From positions 1-47,212 of the forward strand of contig NZ_STGG01000022.1 in the NCBI RefSeq assembly GCF_005222695.1: a DNA stretch of 47,212 bases, read 5' to 3'. The translations under genes and the position numbers were made by a program. The notes under the pieces are model-generated. The model did no database searches, had not been told where the DNA came from, and saw only the letters and a list, made by a program, of their open reading frames with translations. This DNA is from Massilia sp. HP4 (GTDB lineage Bacteria > Pseudomonadota > Gammaproteobacteria > Burkholderiales > Burkholderiaceae_D). Each line of letters starts with the position of its first letter. The stretch's first letter is position 1. This document shows positions 8,861-17,430 of the stretch, in pieces.

Positions 8861-9733
8861 ATGGCAAACCAGATTGCGCTTCCGGAAAACCTGGTCGATC
8901 TATCGAGCGTCGTGCGCAGCTGGAATGGCGTCGACGTCGTGCTCACCGAGTTTTCAGCCACCGGCCGCGTGCTGCTCCAGCTGGCGCACGACGACCAGTC
9001 GCGACTGGGCATGATCCTCGACGAAGTCGGCGAAGGCCGCGCCGAGCCGCGGCTGCGCGGCAACGTGCCCTGTCCGATCGACTACAAGCCGCGCCAGATG
9101 CACTTCACGCCCGCAGGGATGCCATTGTGGGGATACAGCGACGACGTTCGCTACGCCCGTGACATCAACCTGTGCTTCGATATCGGCGCGCTCGGCGAGC
9201 GCTGCGAGATCGAGGTGCCGCACGACCTCGCCGGCACGCCGCGGATGCGCTTCATCGACGATGGCATCCATGCGCTCGTCGGCCTGCTGGCGGACGCGGT
9301 GAGCGATCCGGATCCGTCCGCGCAGTTGTATGGCGACGCGCTTGTGTCCGCGATCGCGATCCGGCTGTTGCGCAGCAATCGATCCGACGCCAAGGGGGCG
9401 GCCAGGCTGTCTGCCTCGCAGCTGAAAGATGCGCTGGGTTTCCTGGAAGCGAGCCTGCCCGCCAGGGTCGACCTGGCCACGCTGGCGGGCCTTGCGGGAT
9501 TATCCCAGTCCCACTACCACCGGGCCTTCAAGGCCTCCACTGGCCTCGCGCCCTACCAGTGGCAGTTGCTGGCGCGCATCGAGCGCGCCAAGGCGCTGCT
9601 GCTCGACACCCTCGCTTCGCTCGACGATGTGGCCGCAGCGACCGGCTTCGCGGATGCCGTGCATTTCGGCCGGACCTTCCGCAAGCTGACGGGCGCCACC
9701 CCGTCAGCCTGGCGCAGGGACCGCTTGAGCTAG
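8861..9733 (+). CDS. AraC family transcriptional regulator
   Basis: The 290-residue protein has a C-terminal AraC-type double helix-turn-helix (about residues 195-288): ATLAGLAGLSQSHYHRAFKA, GLAPYQWQLLARIERAKALL and ATGFADAVHFGRTFRKLTGATP. The N-terminal 180 residues would be the effector-sensing part; no ligand can be named. The ATG at 8861 gives the natural length. Reading further upstream runs through the tRNA and is not coding. It converges with the hydrolase gene at 9763, a common target arrangement for such regulators, but that link is only inferred. Confidence 0.88.
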   Translation: MANQIALPENLVDLSSVVRSWNGVDVVLTEFSATGRVLLQLAHDDQSRLGMILDEVGEGRAEPRLRGNVPCPIDYKPRQMHFTPAGMPLWGYSDDVRYARDINLCFDIGALGERCEIEVPHDLAGTPRMRFIDDGIHALVGLLADAVSDPDPSAQLYGDALVSAIAIRLLRSNRSDAKGAARLSASQLKDALGFLEASLPARVDLATLAGLAGLSQSHYHRAFKASTGLAPYQWQLLARIERAKALLLDTLASLDDVAAATGFADAVHFGRTFRKLTGATPSAWRRDRLS

Positions 9734-9762
9734 GCGAGCGGCCTGCGCGCCCGGTACTCGGT

Positions 9763-10404
9763 TCAGGCCGGTGGGGTCGTTTGCAGCAGTTGCAGTTCCC
9801 AGGCCAGCGCGACGCCGCTCGCGCCGCCGTGTTCCAGCACCACGCTCGAGAGCGCGGTGGCCGATTCCACGCGCGCCCAGTCGCGCTGCCACTCCGAGAT
9901 CACCGCCATCCAGGTGATCGGCACGGCGCCGGCCTGCACCAGCCTGCGCACCGCCATATCGTGCGCCTCGGCCGACACGCCGCCCGAGGCGTCGGTCACG
10001 ATGAACACGTCATAGCCTTCGCCCAGGGCCTGGATCGCCGGCATGGCCAGGCAGATCTCGGTCCACAGCGCCGCCAGGATGAGCTGCTTGCGGCCGCTCT
10101 GTTTCACGATGTCGGTGACGTTCGGGTCTTGCCAGGTATTGATGAAGGTGCGGTTGATCGGCTTCTGGTCGGGGAACACGTCTTGCAGTCCCTTGATCAG
10201 GTTGCCGCCGCGCTCCTCGATCACCGTCGTGAGGATGGTCGGGACGTCGAACACCTTTGCGGCCTTGGCCAGGCCGACCACGTTATTGACGATCATCGTC
10301 GGTTCGTGGCTGTGCAGGTTGGCGAACTGGTAGGGCTGGTGGTCGATGAGCACGAGGATGCTGTCTTCGGGGCGAAGCAGGGCGGGAAGTCCGGTCTTGG
10401 ACAT
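9763..10404 (-). CDS. Isochorismatase-like cysteine hydrolase
   Basis: The 213-residue protein belongs to the isochorismatase/YcaC-like superfamily. It has the catalytic Asp in SILVLIDHQPYQF, the nucleophilic Cys in ALWTEICLAMPA, and a conserved GYDVFIVTDASGG segment. YcaC relatives are octameric cytoplasmic hydrolases of unknown natural substrate, and the substrate here cannot be inferred. A strong AAGGAG ribosome binding site precedes the ATG at 10404, so the longer in-frame start at 10500 is rejected. Confidence 0.9.
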   Translation of the reverse strand: MSKTGLPALLRPEDSILVLIDHQPYQFANLHSHEPTMIVNNVVGLAKAAKVFDVPTILTTVIEERGGNLIKGLQDVFPDQKPINRTFINTWQDPNVTDIVKQSGRKQLILAALWTEICLAMPAIQALGEGYDVFIVTDASGGVSAEAHDMAVRRLVQAGAVPITWMAVISEWQRDWARVESATALSSVVLEHGGASGVALAWELQLLQTTPPA

Positions 10405-10581
10405 GTAACACTCCTTGGTGGATGTGGCGTTCGTGCGCCGTTGCGAAAGACTGTGACCGGGCGACGCCGCCGCCTGTCGGTCACGCAAGGATGGTGCCAT
10501 GGCAGCTTGCGCATGGCACTGACTCGTCTTGCGCCTGACAGTCTGAATTGATCGCCGGGTTCCACCCCGGTACCGCGTCCC

Positions 10582-13461
10582 TCAGGAGACGCGCGGCGCC
10601 ACTTCGCCCAGCACGGCCAGCAACTGGCCGACGTCCACCGGCTTGACCAGGTGCCTGGCAAACCCGGCCTGTTTCGACGCCGCCATGTCCTGGGGCTGGC
10701 CGTAACCGCTCAGGGCGATCATCACCGCAACGGCCAACAGCGGCGCCGCGCGCAGCCGTCCCACCAGTTGATAGCCATCCAGGTCCGGCAAGCCGATATC
10801 GAGCAGGCACACGTCGAAGCCGTCTGTCTGCGCCCGGCGCAGCGCCGCCATCGACGAATCTTCCACCCGCACGGCGTGTCCTACCGCCGACAGCACTATG
10901 CCCAGCGATTCGGCCGCGTCGCGGTTGTCGTCAACGATCAGGATGCGCAGCGCGGGGCCCGCGGCCAGCGTGGCGTCCAGCTCGCCATGCCCTTCATGGG
11001 CAGCGCCGTCGGCGCCAAGCGGCAGCACGACGCTGAAGCAGCTGCCGCGCCCCGGCCCAGCGCTGTGCGCCTCCACCTGCCCGCCATGCAGGTTGACCAT
11101 GCTGCGCACCAGCGCCAACCCGAGCCCGAGGCCGCCCTGGGCGCGGTCCGGCGTACGCTTGGCCTGCGTGAACAGTTCAAAGATATTGGGCAGCAGCGCG
11201 GCCTCGATGCCGATGCCATTGTCCTTGACGCTCAGCTTGACCTGGCCCGCATCCGGCACCGGGTCGGCGCAGACCGTGATTTCGCCGCCATCCGGCGTGT
11301 ACTTGGCCGCATTGTTGATCAGGTTGGCCATCACCTGCACCAGGCGCTTGCGGTCGCCGGTGACGCTGACATTGGCGGCGCCGAGCCTGGTCGACAGGGT
11401 ATGGCCCTTCTTTTCGATCAGCGGGCGGGCCTGCTCGATGGCGTTCTGGATCACCGACTTGAGGTCGACCGGCTCGCGCTCGAGCTCGACCAGGCCGCGC
11501 GTGACGCGCGAGACGTCGAGCAGGTCGTCCACCAGTTCGACCATGTGGCGAACCTGGCGCCCGATGACGTCGCTCGCATGGGCGATGCGCTTCGGATCGG
11601 CGCCGGACAGCTTGAGCATCTGGGCGGCGGTGCTGATCGGCGCCAGCGGGTTGCGCAGTTCGTGGGCCAGCATCGCCAGGAACTCGTCCTTGCGCGCATT
11701 GGCCGCCTTCAGTTCCTCGGCCGCCAGCTTCTGGTCGTGCATGTCGGTGACCGTGCCCATCCAGCGGATGACGCGGCCGGCCTCGTCGCGCACCGGCAGC
11801 GCGCGGTTCAGCACCCAGCGGTACTCGCCGCTGTGATGGCGCAGCCGGTGCTCGATCTCGAACAGCGCGCCCGTCGCCAGGCTGTCGGCCCATAGCGCCT
11901 GCAGCCGTGCGAGGTCGTCGGGATGGATGATCGTCACCCAGCTGGTGCCCAGCAGCTCGGCATTGGACAGGCCGGTGAAATCGCTCCAGCGCCGGTTGGA
12001 GTAGTCGTTCTGGCCGTCGGCCCGGCTCGACCACACCATCTGCGGCATGGCGTCGGTGATGGTGCGGAACTTTTCCTCGCTCTCGCGCAAGGCGCGCTGG
12101 GTGTCGACCTGGTCCGTGAGATCCATCGAGGCCGCCACCGCGCCGCTGACAGCGCCATCCTCGGCGCGGATCGGCGTGGCGCGGGTGAGCAGGATGCGCC
12201 GTTCCTGCGGCCGCCCGAAGGGCTCGATCTCGACGATGTCGGCGTCGACCTCCTCGCCGCGCAGCGCGCGCGCCAGCGCCCACTCGGCCGGTGCGATGCG
12301 CCTGCCATGGCGTTCCGAACCGTCGGCCCACCAGCCGCGCCACTCGGCATACTGGTCCTGGCTGGTGGACATCGGGTGTTCGCCCCACAGCTGGCGGTTC
12401 ATGCGGTTGACGGCCGACAGCGCGCCATGCTCGTCGACATAGACGATGCCGACCGGCGCAGAGCTGAGCAGGGCGTCGAGGCGGCGGCGGTCGGCTTCGG
12501 CCTGGCTTGCCGCGGCGCGCGCTGCGGCCTCGCTGGCCTGCAGGATCCGCTCGGCGTTCTTCTTTTCGGTAATGTCGGTAAACAGCAGGGCCACCCGGCG
12601 TTTGCCAGGGTGGTCGATCGGGCTGGCGTAGACGGTGAACCAGCGGCCCATCGCTTCCGAGCCTTCCTCGAAGCGGCGCGCCACGCCGCTGCGCGCGATC
12701 GCGTCGTAGGTGTCGACCCAGCCCTGTTCCAGGCCCGGCACCAGATCGCGTGCGGTCTTGCCGACGCTGTCGACCAGGCCGGTGTGGCGGGCAAAGGCGT
12801 GGTTCGCCTCGATGAACCGGTAGTCGATCGCGCGGCCGTCGGCATCGTCGACCATCTCGATCAGGCCGAAGCCGTCGTCCATGGTTTCGATCAATGCGTG
12901 ATTGGTTTGCCGCAGGCGTTCGCGCAACACGTGATCTTCGGTGACGTCGTTGCAGATCACCAGCACGCCGTGGATGCCGGTTTCGTCCTCGATCGGGCTG
13001 TAGCCATAGGTCCACCAGACGTCTTCGCGCCGGCCGTTGCGGGTCAATGGCACCAGCCGGTCCTCATGCCAGGCGCTGGCGCCTTCGCGCATCACTCGCT
13101 CGATATCCGGCCCGATCAGGTCCCAGGCTTCTTCCCAGCACGGCCGGCCGGGCTGGCCCAGCGCGGCCGGATGGCGTTCCGGTCCCATGGTCTGGCGGTA
13201 GCCGTCGTTGTAGAACTGGATCAGATCATCGCCCCACCAGATGAACATCGGGTGATTGCTCGACAGCAGCACCCGCAGCACGGTCTTGAGGGTCGAGGGC
13301 CAGCCGCCGGGCGGGCCGAGGGGGCTGTCATGCCAATCGTAGGCGCGCATGAGGGCGCCCATCTCGCCGCCGCCGGCCATGAAGCTGAAACTGGAATTCA
13401 AAGTGATCGGGATAGAAGGTGGGTAGCCGTACACGATACGGCTTGCTTGATCGCTTGGCAA
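10582..13461 (-). CDS. Hybrid sensor histidine kinase with four PAS domains and receiver
   Basis: The protein of up to 959 residues contains PAS-type domains at about 60-180, 190-300, 325-450 and 460-580, the last with PAS/PAC features (IIHPDDLARLQALW, HSGEYRWVLNRALPVRD). A HisKA H-box follows (AMLAHELRNPLAPIS, H600), then an HATPase with DNGIGIEAALLPNIFELF and GGLGLGLALVRSMV. The C-terminal receiver (RILIVDDNRDAAES) has its phospho-acceptor in LLDIGLPD (about D888). No transmembrane segment is evident, so it should be cytoplasmic. The first PAS starts with FMAGGGEMGALMRAYDW, a phrase common in this kinase type, so the start lies upstream of it. TTG at 13461 is the longest choice but has no clear ribosome binding site; ATG 13380 is the alternative. 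It follows the flavoprotein gene on the same strand. Confidence 0.92.
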   Translation of the reverse strand: MPSDQASRIVYGYPPSIPITLNSSFSFMAGGGEMGALMRAYDWHDSPLGPPGGWPSTLKTVLRVLLSSNHPMFIWWGDDLIQFYNDGYRQTMGPERHPAALGQPGRPCWEEAWDLIGPDIERVMREGASAWHEDRLVPLTRNGRREDVWWTYGYSPIEDETGIHGVLVICNDVTEDHVLRERLRQTNHALIETMDDGFGLIEMVDDADGRAIDYRFIEANHAFARHTGLVDSVGKTARDLVPGLEQGWVDTYDAIARSGVARRFEEGSEAMGRWFTVYASPIDHPGKRRVALLFTDITEKKNAERILQASEAAARAAASQAEADRRRLDALLSSAPVGIVYVDEHGALSAVNRMNRQLWGEHPMSTSQDQYAEWRGWWADGSERHGRRIAPAEWALARALRGEEVDADIVEIEPFGRPQERRILLTRATPIRAEDGAVSGAVAASMDLTDQVDTQRALRESEEKFRTITDAMPQMVWSSRADGQNDYSNRRWSDFTGLSNAELLGTSWVTIIHPDDLARLQALWADSLATGALFEIEHRLRHHSGEYRWVLNRALPVRDEAGRVIRWMGTVTDMHDQKLAAEELKAANARKDEFLAMLAHELRNPLAPISTAAQMLKLSGADPKRIAHASDVIGRQVRHMVELVDDLLDVSRVTRGLVELEREPVDLKSVIQNAIEQARPLIEKKGHTLSTRLGAANVSVTGDRKRLVQVMANLINNAAKYTPDGGEITVCADPVPDAGQVKLSVKDNGIGIEAALLPNIFELFTQAKRTPDRAQGGLGLGLALVRSMVNLHGGQVEAHSAGPGRGSCFSVVLPLGADGAAHEGHGELDATLAAGPALRILIVDDNRDAAESLGIVLSAVGHAVRVEDSSMAALRRAQTDGFDVCLLDIGLPDLDGYQLVGRLRAAPLLAVAVMIALSGYGQPQDMAASKQAGFARHLVKPVDVGQLLAVLGEVAPRVS

Positions 13462-13488
13462 CTGTAATGGTGCGTGGCAATACCTGGC

Positions 13489-15210
13489 TCAGGCCGACGC
13501 GTTGTCCTCCAACTGCTGTTGCTCGGCCAGGAAGCGGTGGACCTGGGCCACGACCGCCGCGCCTTCTCCCGCTGCCGCGGCGACGCGCTTGGTCGAGCCG
13601 GCGCGCAGGTCGCCCACGGCGAACACGCCGGGCACGCTGGTCTCGAGATCGCGTCCGCCATGCTGCCGGTTGGCATCGAAGCCGGTCAGTACGAAGCCCT
13701 TGCGGTCGAGTGCCACGCCGCATTCGAGCAGCCAGTCGCTGTTCGGGTCGGCGCCGATGAACAGGAACAGGTGGTGGGTGTCGAATACCGTGGGGGCGCC
13801 GCCGCTGCGGCTGCGGCAGTGCACCCGCTCCAGGCCGCTTGCATCTCCCTCGAGCGCGGCCAGTTCGAGCCGGGTATGCAGCACGATGTTGGCGGTGGCG
13901 GCGATGCGCTCGATCAGGTAGCTCGACATGCTCGCTTCCAGCCCGCTGCCGCGCACCATCAGGTGCACGGTCTTCGCGTGCGCCGCCAGGTAGACGGCGG
14001 CCTGGCCGGCCGAATTGCCGCCGCCGACCAGCACCACGGTCTGCTGGCGGCACACCCTGGCTTCGACCGGCGACGCCCAGTAATACACGCCGCGGCCCTC
14101 GAAGCGGGCCAGGTCGTCCAGGTCGGGCTTGCGGTAGCGCGCGCCGGCCGCCAGCACCACGCTGCGTGCCCGCGCGCAGGTGCCGTCGTCCAGTTCGATG
14201 CGTAATGGCCGCTCGTGGCACAGGAGGCGCATGGCCGGCGCGGGGATCGCGATCTCGGCCCCGAACTTGCTGGCCTGGACGAAAGCGCGGCTGACCAGGG
14301 CGTGGCCCGAGATGCCGGTCGGGAAGCCGAAGAAATTCTCGATGCGCGCGCTGGCGCCGGCCTGGCCGCCGTAGGCGCGCTGTTCGAGCACCATCACCGA
14401 CAATCCCTCGGAGGCGGCATACACGGCCGTCGCCAGGCCGGCCGGGCCGGCGCCGACCACCAGCACGTCATAGACCATGTCGCGCGTGATGCGCGGCATG
14501 GTGCCCAGGAAGCGGCCCATCTCGAGCAGGCTCGGGTTCTTGACCACGAAGCCGTCCGGCATCGCGACCAGCGGCCAGTCGTGCTCCTGGCGCCAGTGTT
14601 CGCGCACCAGCTGGGCGGCGTCCTGGTCCGATGTCGGGTCGCGCCGGGTATAGGGCTGCGCGTTGCGCGACAAAAAGCTCTCGAGTTCGAACAGGCGCGC
14701 GTGGCCCGGCGGCCCGATCAGGATCGGTCCGGTCGGCTGCTCGCCGATCAGGCGCGCGCGGCGCAGCATGAAGGCGCGCATCACGCGCTCGCCCAGCACC
14801 GCCTCGGCCATCAGGAGCGCGCGCAGCGCATCGGGGGCGAGCACCAGCGCTTCCAGGCGGCCGACCGCGACGCCGTCGACCAGCGGCGGACGGCCCGACA
14901 GCTGGGACACCTCGCCCGTGAACTGGCCGGGATCGAACAGGTGCACCTCGACCCGATGACCGAGGGCATTGCTGCGGCTGCAGCGCAGCTGGCCGGACAG
15001 CACCACGACCATGCCGGGCGAATCGACCAGGGCCCGGAACACGAAGTCGCCGTCGTGCCAGCTGCGTTCGGTGGCGAAGCGGCGGATGCGCTTGATGTCG
15101 TCGTCGCCGAGGACGGGATAGACCTGGTGGCCGCGCGTCTTGAGGTCGATCAGGTAGCGCGGATCGATGACGGATGGTTCCGATACGGGTTCTGGCGTGC
15201 TGTCGTTCAT
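13489..15210 (-). CDS. cNMP-binding domain fused to thioredoxin reductase-like flavoprotein
   Basis: The 573-residue protein starts with a cyclic-nucleotide-binding-like beta-barrel (about 15-145; FRALVDSPGMVVVLSGQL, LFDPGQFTGEVSQLSG). The C-terminal half is a pyridine nucleotide-disulfide oxidoreductase fold: FAD motif DVLVVGAGPAGLATAVYAA, NADPH motif VVLVGGGNSAGQAAVYLA, and C-terminal FAD motif VPGVFAVGDLRAGSTKRVA. Where thioredoxin reductase carries its redox CxxC, this protein has GVYYWASPVEARVC, so the cysteine pair is missing and another acceptor is likely. The ATG at 15210 gives the family start (MNDSTPEP). The hybrid kinase gene is 27 bases downstream or more, so a shared signalling operon is plausible. 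Confidence 0.9.
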   Translation of the reverse strand: MNDSTPEPVSEPSVIDPRYLIDLKTRGHQVYPVLGDDDIKRIRRFATERSWHDGDFVFRALVDSPGMVVVLSGQLRCSRSNALGHRVEVHLFDPGQFTGEVSQLSGRPPLVDGVAVGRLEALVLAPDALRALLMAEAVLGERVMRAFMLRRARLIGEQPTGPILIGPPGHARLFELESFLSRNAQPYTRRDPTSDQDAAQLVREHWRQEHDWPLVAMPDGFVVKNPSLLEMGRFLGTMPRITRDMVYDVLVVGAGPAGLATAVYAASEGLSVMVLEQRAYGGQAGASARIENFFGFPTGISGHALVSRAFVQASKFGAEIAIPAPAMRLLCHERPLRIELDDGTCARARSVVLAAGARYRKPDLDDLARFEGRGVYYWASPVEARVCRQQTVVLVGGGNSAGQAAVYLAAHAKTVHLMVRGSGLEASMSSYLIERIAATANIVLHTRLELAALEGDASGLERVHCRSRSGGAPTVFDTHHLFLFIGADPNSDWLLECGVALDRKGFVLTGFDANRQHGGRDLETSVPGVFAVGDLRAGSTKRVAAAAGEGAAVVAQVHRFLAEQQQLEDNASA

Positions 15211-15360
15211 GGCGGCTCTCGGCGGGTTTTGCGACGTTGTCTCGGTACGTTGGCTCGGTGCGCCTGGATGGTACGCTGGCGAGTGCATGGTAATGCAGGC
15301 GCACCGCTTTGTAAGCTATACCCTAGGATGGGTTCACAATGCGGGTAATTCCCTTTCTAT

Positions 15361-16380
15361 TCAGCGCTGGCGCTGCAGGCGCAGCAGCAGCCAGCCGGCC
15401 ACCGTGGTGAAGGCCACGACCAGGCCCAGCGCGATCCAGAAGCCGTGGCCCTCGTCGGCCAGCGGGATGCCGCCCACGTTCATGCCCAAGAGGCCGGCGA
15501 TCAGGTTGATCGGCAGCGCCATCACCGTCACGATCGTCAACAGGTAGAGGCTGCGGGCATTGTCTTCGTTGACGCGGGCGGCGATTTCTTCCTGCAGCAA
15601 CTTGATGCGCTCCTGCAGCGCGGCCAGGTCGCTCAGCACCACCGTGAATTCCTCGGTCGCCTGGCGCAGATCCTGGCGGTCTTCGCCGTCGACCCAGGTC
15701 GGCGGGCGTTGCAGCAGGCGGAACAGGGCGGCCGGTTCCGGCGCCAGCAGGCGCTGCAGGCGCACCAGCACGCGGCGCAGCGAGCCCAGGTCTTCGCGCT
15801 GGCGGGTCAGGCGGCCGGCCAGCAGCCGGTCTTCGATGGTGTCGACCCGCGCCACCGCCTCGCGCACGATATTTACCAGCACGTCGGCCTGGTCGCGCAG
15901 CAGGTGGATCAGGAGTTCGCTCGACGAGCGCAGCGGGGCGCCCTGGCGCACGTCCTGGCGCAGGCGCTCGATCGAGGCCAGGGGCTTCCTGCGCGCGCTG
16001 ATCGCGACGTGCGGGGTGACGTGGACCCACAGGGTCGAGATCTCGGCGCTGTCGAGCGAAAAGCCGTGCAGCACGTCGTTGACGACCGCGATCAGGGCAT
16101 TGTCGGCCAGCTCGATGCGGGTCGAGCGCGAACCCTGGTGCAGGGTTTCATAGAATTCGTCGGCCAGCGCGGCGTGGGTGCGTAGCCAGCGCTCGCTGGC
16201 GGTGTTCGACAGGTTGAAGTGCAGCCAGATGAACTGTTCCGGTTGCGGATCGCGCATCCAGGCCAGGGCCTCGTGGGCGCCGATCGGCGCCGCGGTGGCA
16301 TCGTGCTTGAACAGGAATCCCCACACCAGGCCCGAATCGTCGGAGCCGTAACTGAAACCGGGAGCCGCCATCTGCGTCAT
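15361..16380 (-). CDS. zntB: CorA/ZntB-type divalent metal transporter
   Basis: The 339-residue protein has the CorA superfamily layout: a long soluble cytoplasmic N-domain (FIWLHFNLSNTASERWLRTH), a helical stalk, and two C-terminal membrane helices. The first helix is followed by the GMNVGG signature loop. It resembles ZntB, a zinc transporter, more than Mg-importing CorA, from the N-domain wording. Metal specificity is inferred. The ATG at 16380 matches the usual family start. Confidence 0.88.
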   Translation of the reverse strand: MTQMAAPGFSYGSDDSGLVWGFLFKHDATAAPIGAHEALAWMRDPQPEQFIWLHFNLSNTASERWLRTHAALADEFYETLHQGSRSTRIELADNALIAVVNDVLHGFSLDSAEISTLWVHVTPHVAISARRKPLASIERLRQDVRQGAPLRSSSELLIHLLRDQADVLVNIVREAVARVDTIEDRLLAGRLTRQREDLGSLRRVLVRLQRLLAPEPAALFRLLQRPPTWVDGEDRQDLRQATEEFTVVLSDLAALQERIKLLQEEIAARVNEDNARSLYLLTIVTVMALPINLIAGLLGMNVGGIPLADEGHGFWIALGLVVAFTTVAGWLLLRLQRQR

Positions 16381-16552
16381 CGACCTTCCTGCCTGAATAA
16401 GCGATAGGTAATTGTAGAGCGTTCCGGGCGGGCGATGTTGGGTTCGGGCGACACCTCCGAGCGACCTTGCAATGTCATCAAGTTGAAACCAACTGTCGTT
16501 AAGATTGCTCCTGTGTCTCTCCGCGTGATCCCTCAACCGGATACTGCGTTTT

Positions 16553-16582
16553 CCGTCGGCTTCACGGTCGACGGATTTTTTT
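16553..16582 (+). terminator. Terminator-like hairpin upstream of the 16628 gene
   Basis: CCGTCG (16553-16558) pairs with CGACGG (16569-16574) and is followed by ATTTTTTTA. It lies 46 bases before the start of the next gene in the region divergent from zntB. It could end a short leader transcript or small RNA. No convincing promoter was found for one. Confidence 0.5.
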
Positions 16583-16627
16583 ATCTGCACGATGGGCCGT
16601 CCTCGATGGCTCGATGAAAGGAAACAG

Positions 16628-16915
16628 ATGCAAGTCTCAGAGCTCGACCGCCGCGGCGCGGCGCCGACCGACATGGCTGACAATTCCCTTGCCAATCCGT
16701 ATGCGGGCGCGACCCATGTCGTGCGCCAGGGCATGGTCATCCAGGCCAGCTTGGGCACCCGTAGCGCCGTCGAATTCCTGAAGCAGCACGGCGTGCATGG
16801 CGCCGTGATCCACCGCGTGCTGATGGGAGAGAACGTACGCGACGCCGACCAGTCCGCGCTCGACGCGGTGGCGCTGCGCGACGATGACGTGGCGATCGAC
16901 GATCCCAGGATGTGA
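16628..16915 (+). CDS. Small hypothetical protein
   Basis: The 95-residue product starts at an ATG preceded by AAAGGA. It is soluble and has no signal or membrane segment. A central stretch (ATHVVRQGMVIQASLGTRSA) is followed by AVEFLKQHGVHGAVIHRVL and an acidic tail. I do not recognise the family. The coding look (third-position GC, clear ribosome binding site, hairpin on both sides) supports a real gene. Confidence 0.65.
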   Translation: MQVSELDRRGAAPTDMADNSLANPYAGATHVVRQGMVIQASLGTRSAVEFLKQHGVHGAVIHRVLMGENVRDADQSALDAVALRDDDVAIDDPRM

Positions 16916-16920
16916 TTGCC

Positions 16921-16953
16921 GGCCCGCCCGTACCCCATGCGGGTAGGCGGGCC
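16921..16953. terminator. Long hairpin between convergent genes
   Basis: GGCCCGCC (16921-16928) pairs with GGCGGGCC (16946-16953), and inside it TACCC (16931-16935) pairs with GGGTA (16941-16945). It lies just after the stop of the small gene and just past the end of the MerR-type gene on the other strand. No T run is present, so its terminator role is likely but not certain. Confidence 0.5.
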
Positions 16954-16957
16954 CTGG

Positions 16958-17359
16958 TTATGCGTGCTCGGTCAGCTCGCGCAGGATGGCGCACTGGCCG
17001 GCCGGGCGCGCCGAATCGCAGCGTCCGCGCAGGTTCGACAGCTCGGTGCGCAGCTTGCTCAGTTCGAGGATCTGGCGGTCGATCTCGGATAGCTGATGGT
17101 CGACCAGCGCATTGACCCCGCTGCAGGAACGCTCGGGCTGGTCCTGGTAGCCGAGCAGGGTCTCGACCTCATTCAGGGACATGCCCAGCGACCGGCAGCG
17201 GCGGATGAAATGCAGCCGCTCGGCGTGGCTGGCATTGTACATCCGGTAATTTGCCTGCGACCTGACCGGTGGCGGCAACAACCCTTTTTGCTCATAGAAG
17301 CGCACCGTCTCGGACTGGCAGCCCGTCAGTTTCGCCAATTCTCCAATACGCATCAGCAT
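16958..17359 (-). CDS. cadR: CadR/PbrR-like MerR family metal-responsive regulator
   Basis: The 133-residue protein has an N-terminal MerR winged helix (MRIGELAKLTGCQSETVRFY, EQKGLLPPPVRS) and a long dimerisation helix. Counted from the second Met, cysteines lie at 77, 112 and 121, the last two within GRCDSARPAGQC. This is close to the three metal-binding Cys of Cd/Pb-sensing CadR/PbrR, so cadmium or lead is the likely inducer. GAGG upstream favours the ATG at 17359. It is divergent from the CDF-like gene, with a MerR-type operator between them. Confidence 0.88.
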   Translation of the reverse strand: MLMRIGELAKLTGCQSETVRFYEQKGLLPPPVRSQANYRMYNASHAERLHFIRRCRSLGMSLNEVETLLGYQDQPERSCSGVNALVDHQLSEIDRQILELSKLRTELSNLRGRCDSARPAGQCAILRELTEHA

Positions 17360-17371
17360 GGATTTCCTCGC

Positions 17372-17402
17372 TTGACCTTGTAGTAACTACAGGGATTCTA
17401 AT
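17372..17402 (+). promoter_or_regulatory. MerR-type promoter/operator for the CDF gene
   Basis: A -35 box TTGACC (17372-17377) and a -10 box TCTAAT (17397-17402) are 19 bases apart, the overlong spacing typical of MerR-regulated promoters. The spacer carries a dyad, CCTTGTAG and CTACAGGG around TAA (17376-17394), like known PbrR/CadR operators. Transcription would start near 17409 and read into the transporter gene. Confidence 0.85.
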
Positions 17403-17430
17403 GCAGATATCGTCATTCGAGGTGCTCGTC

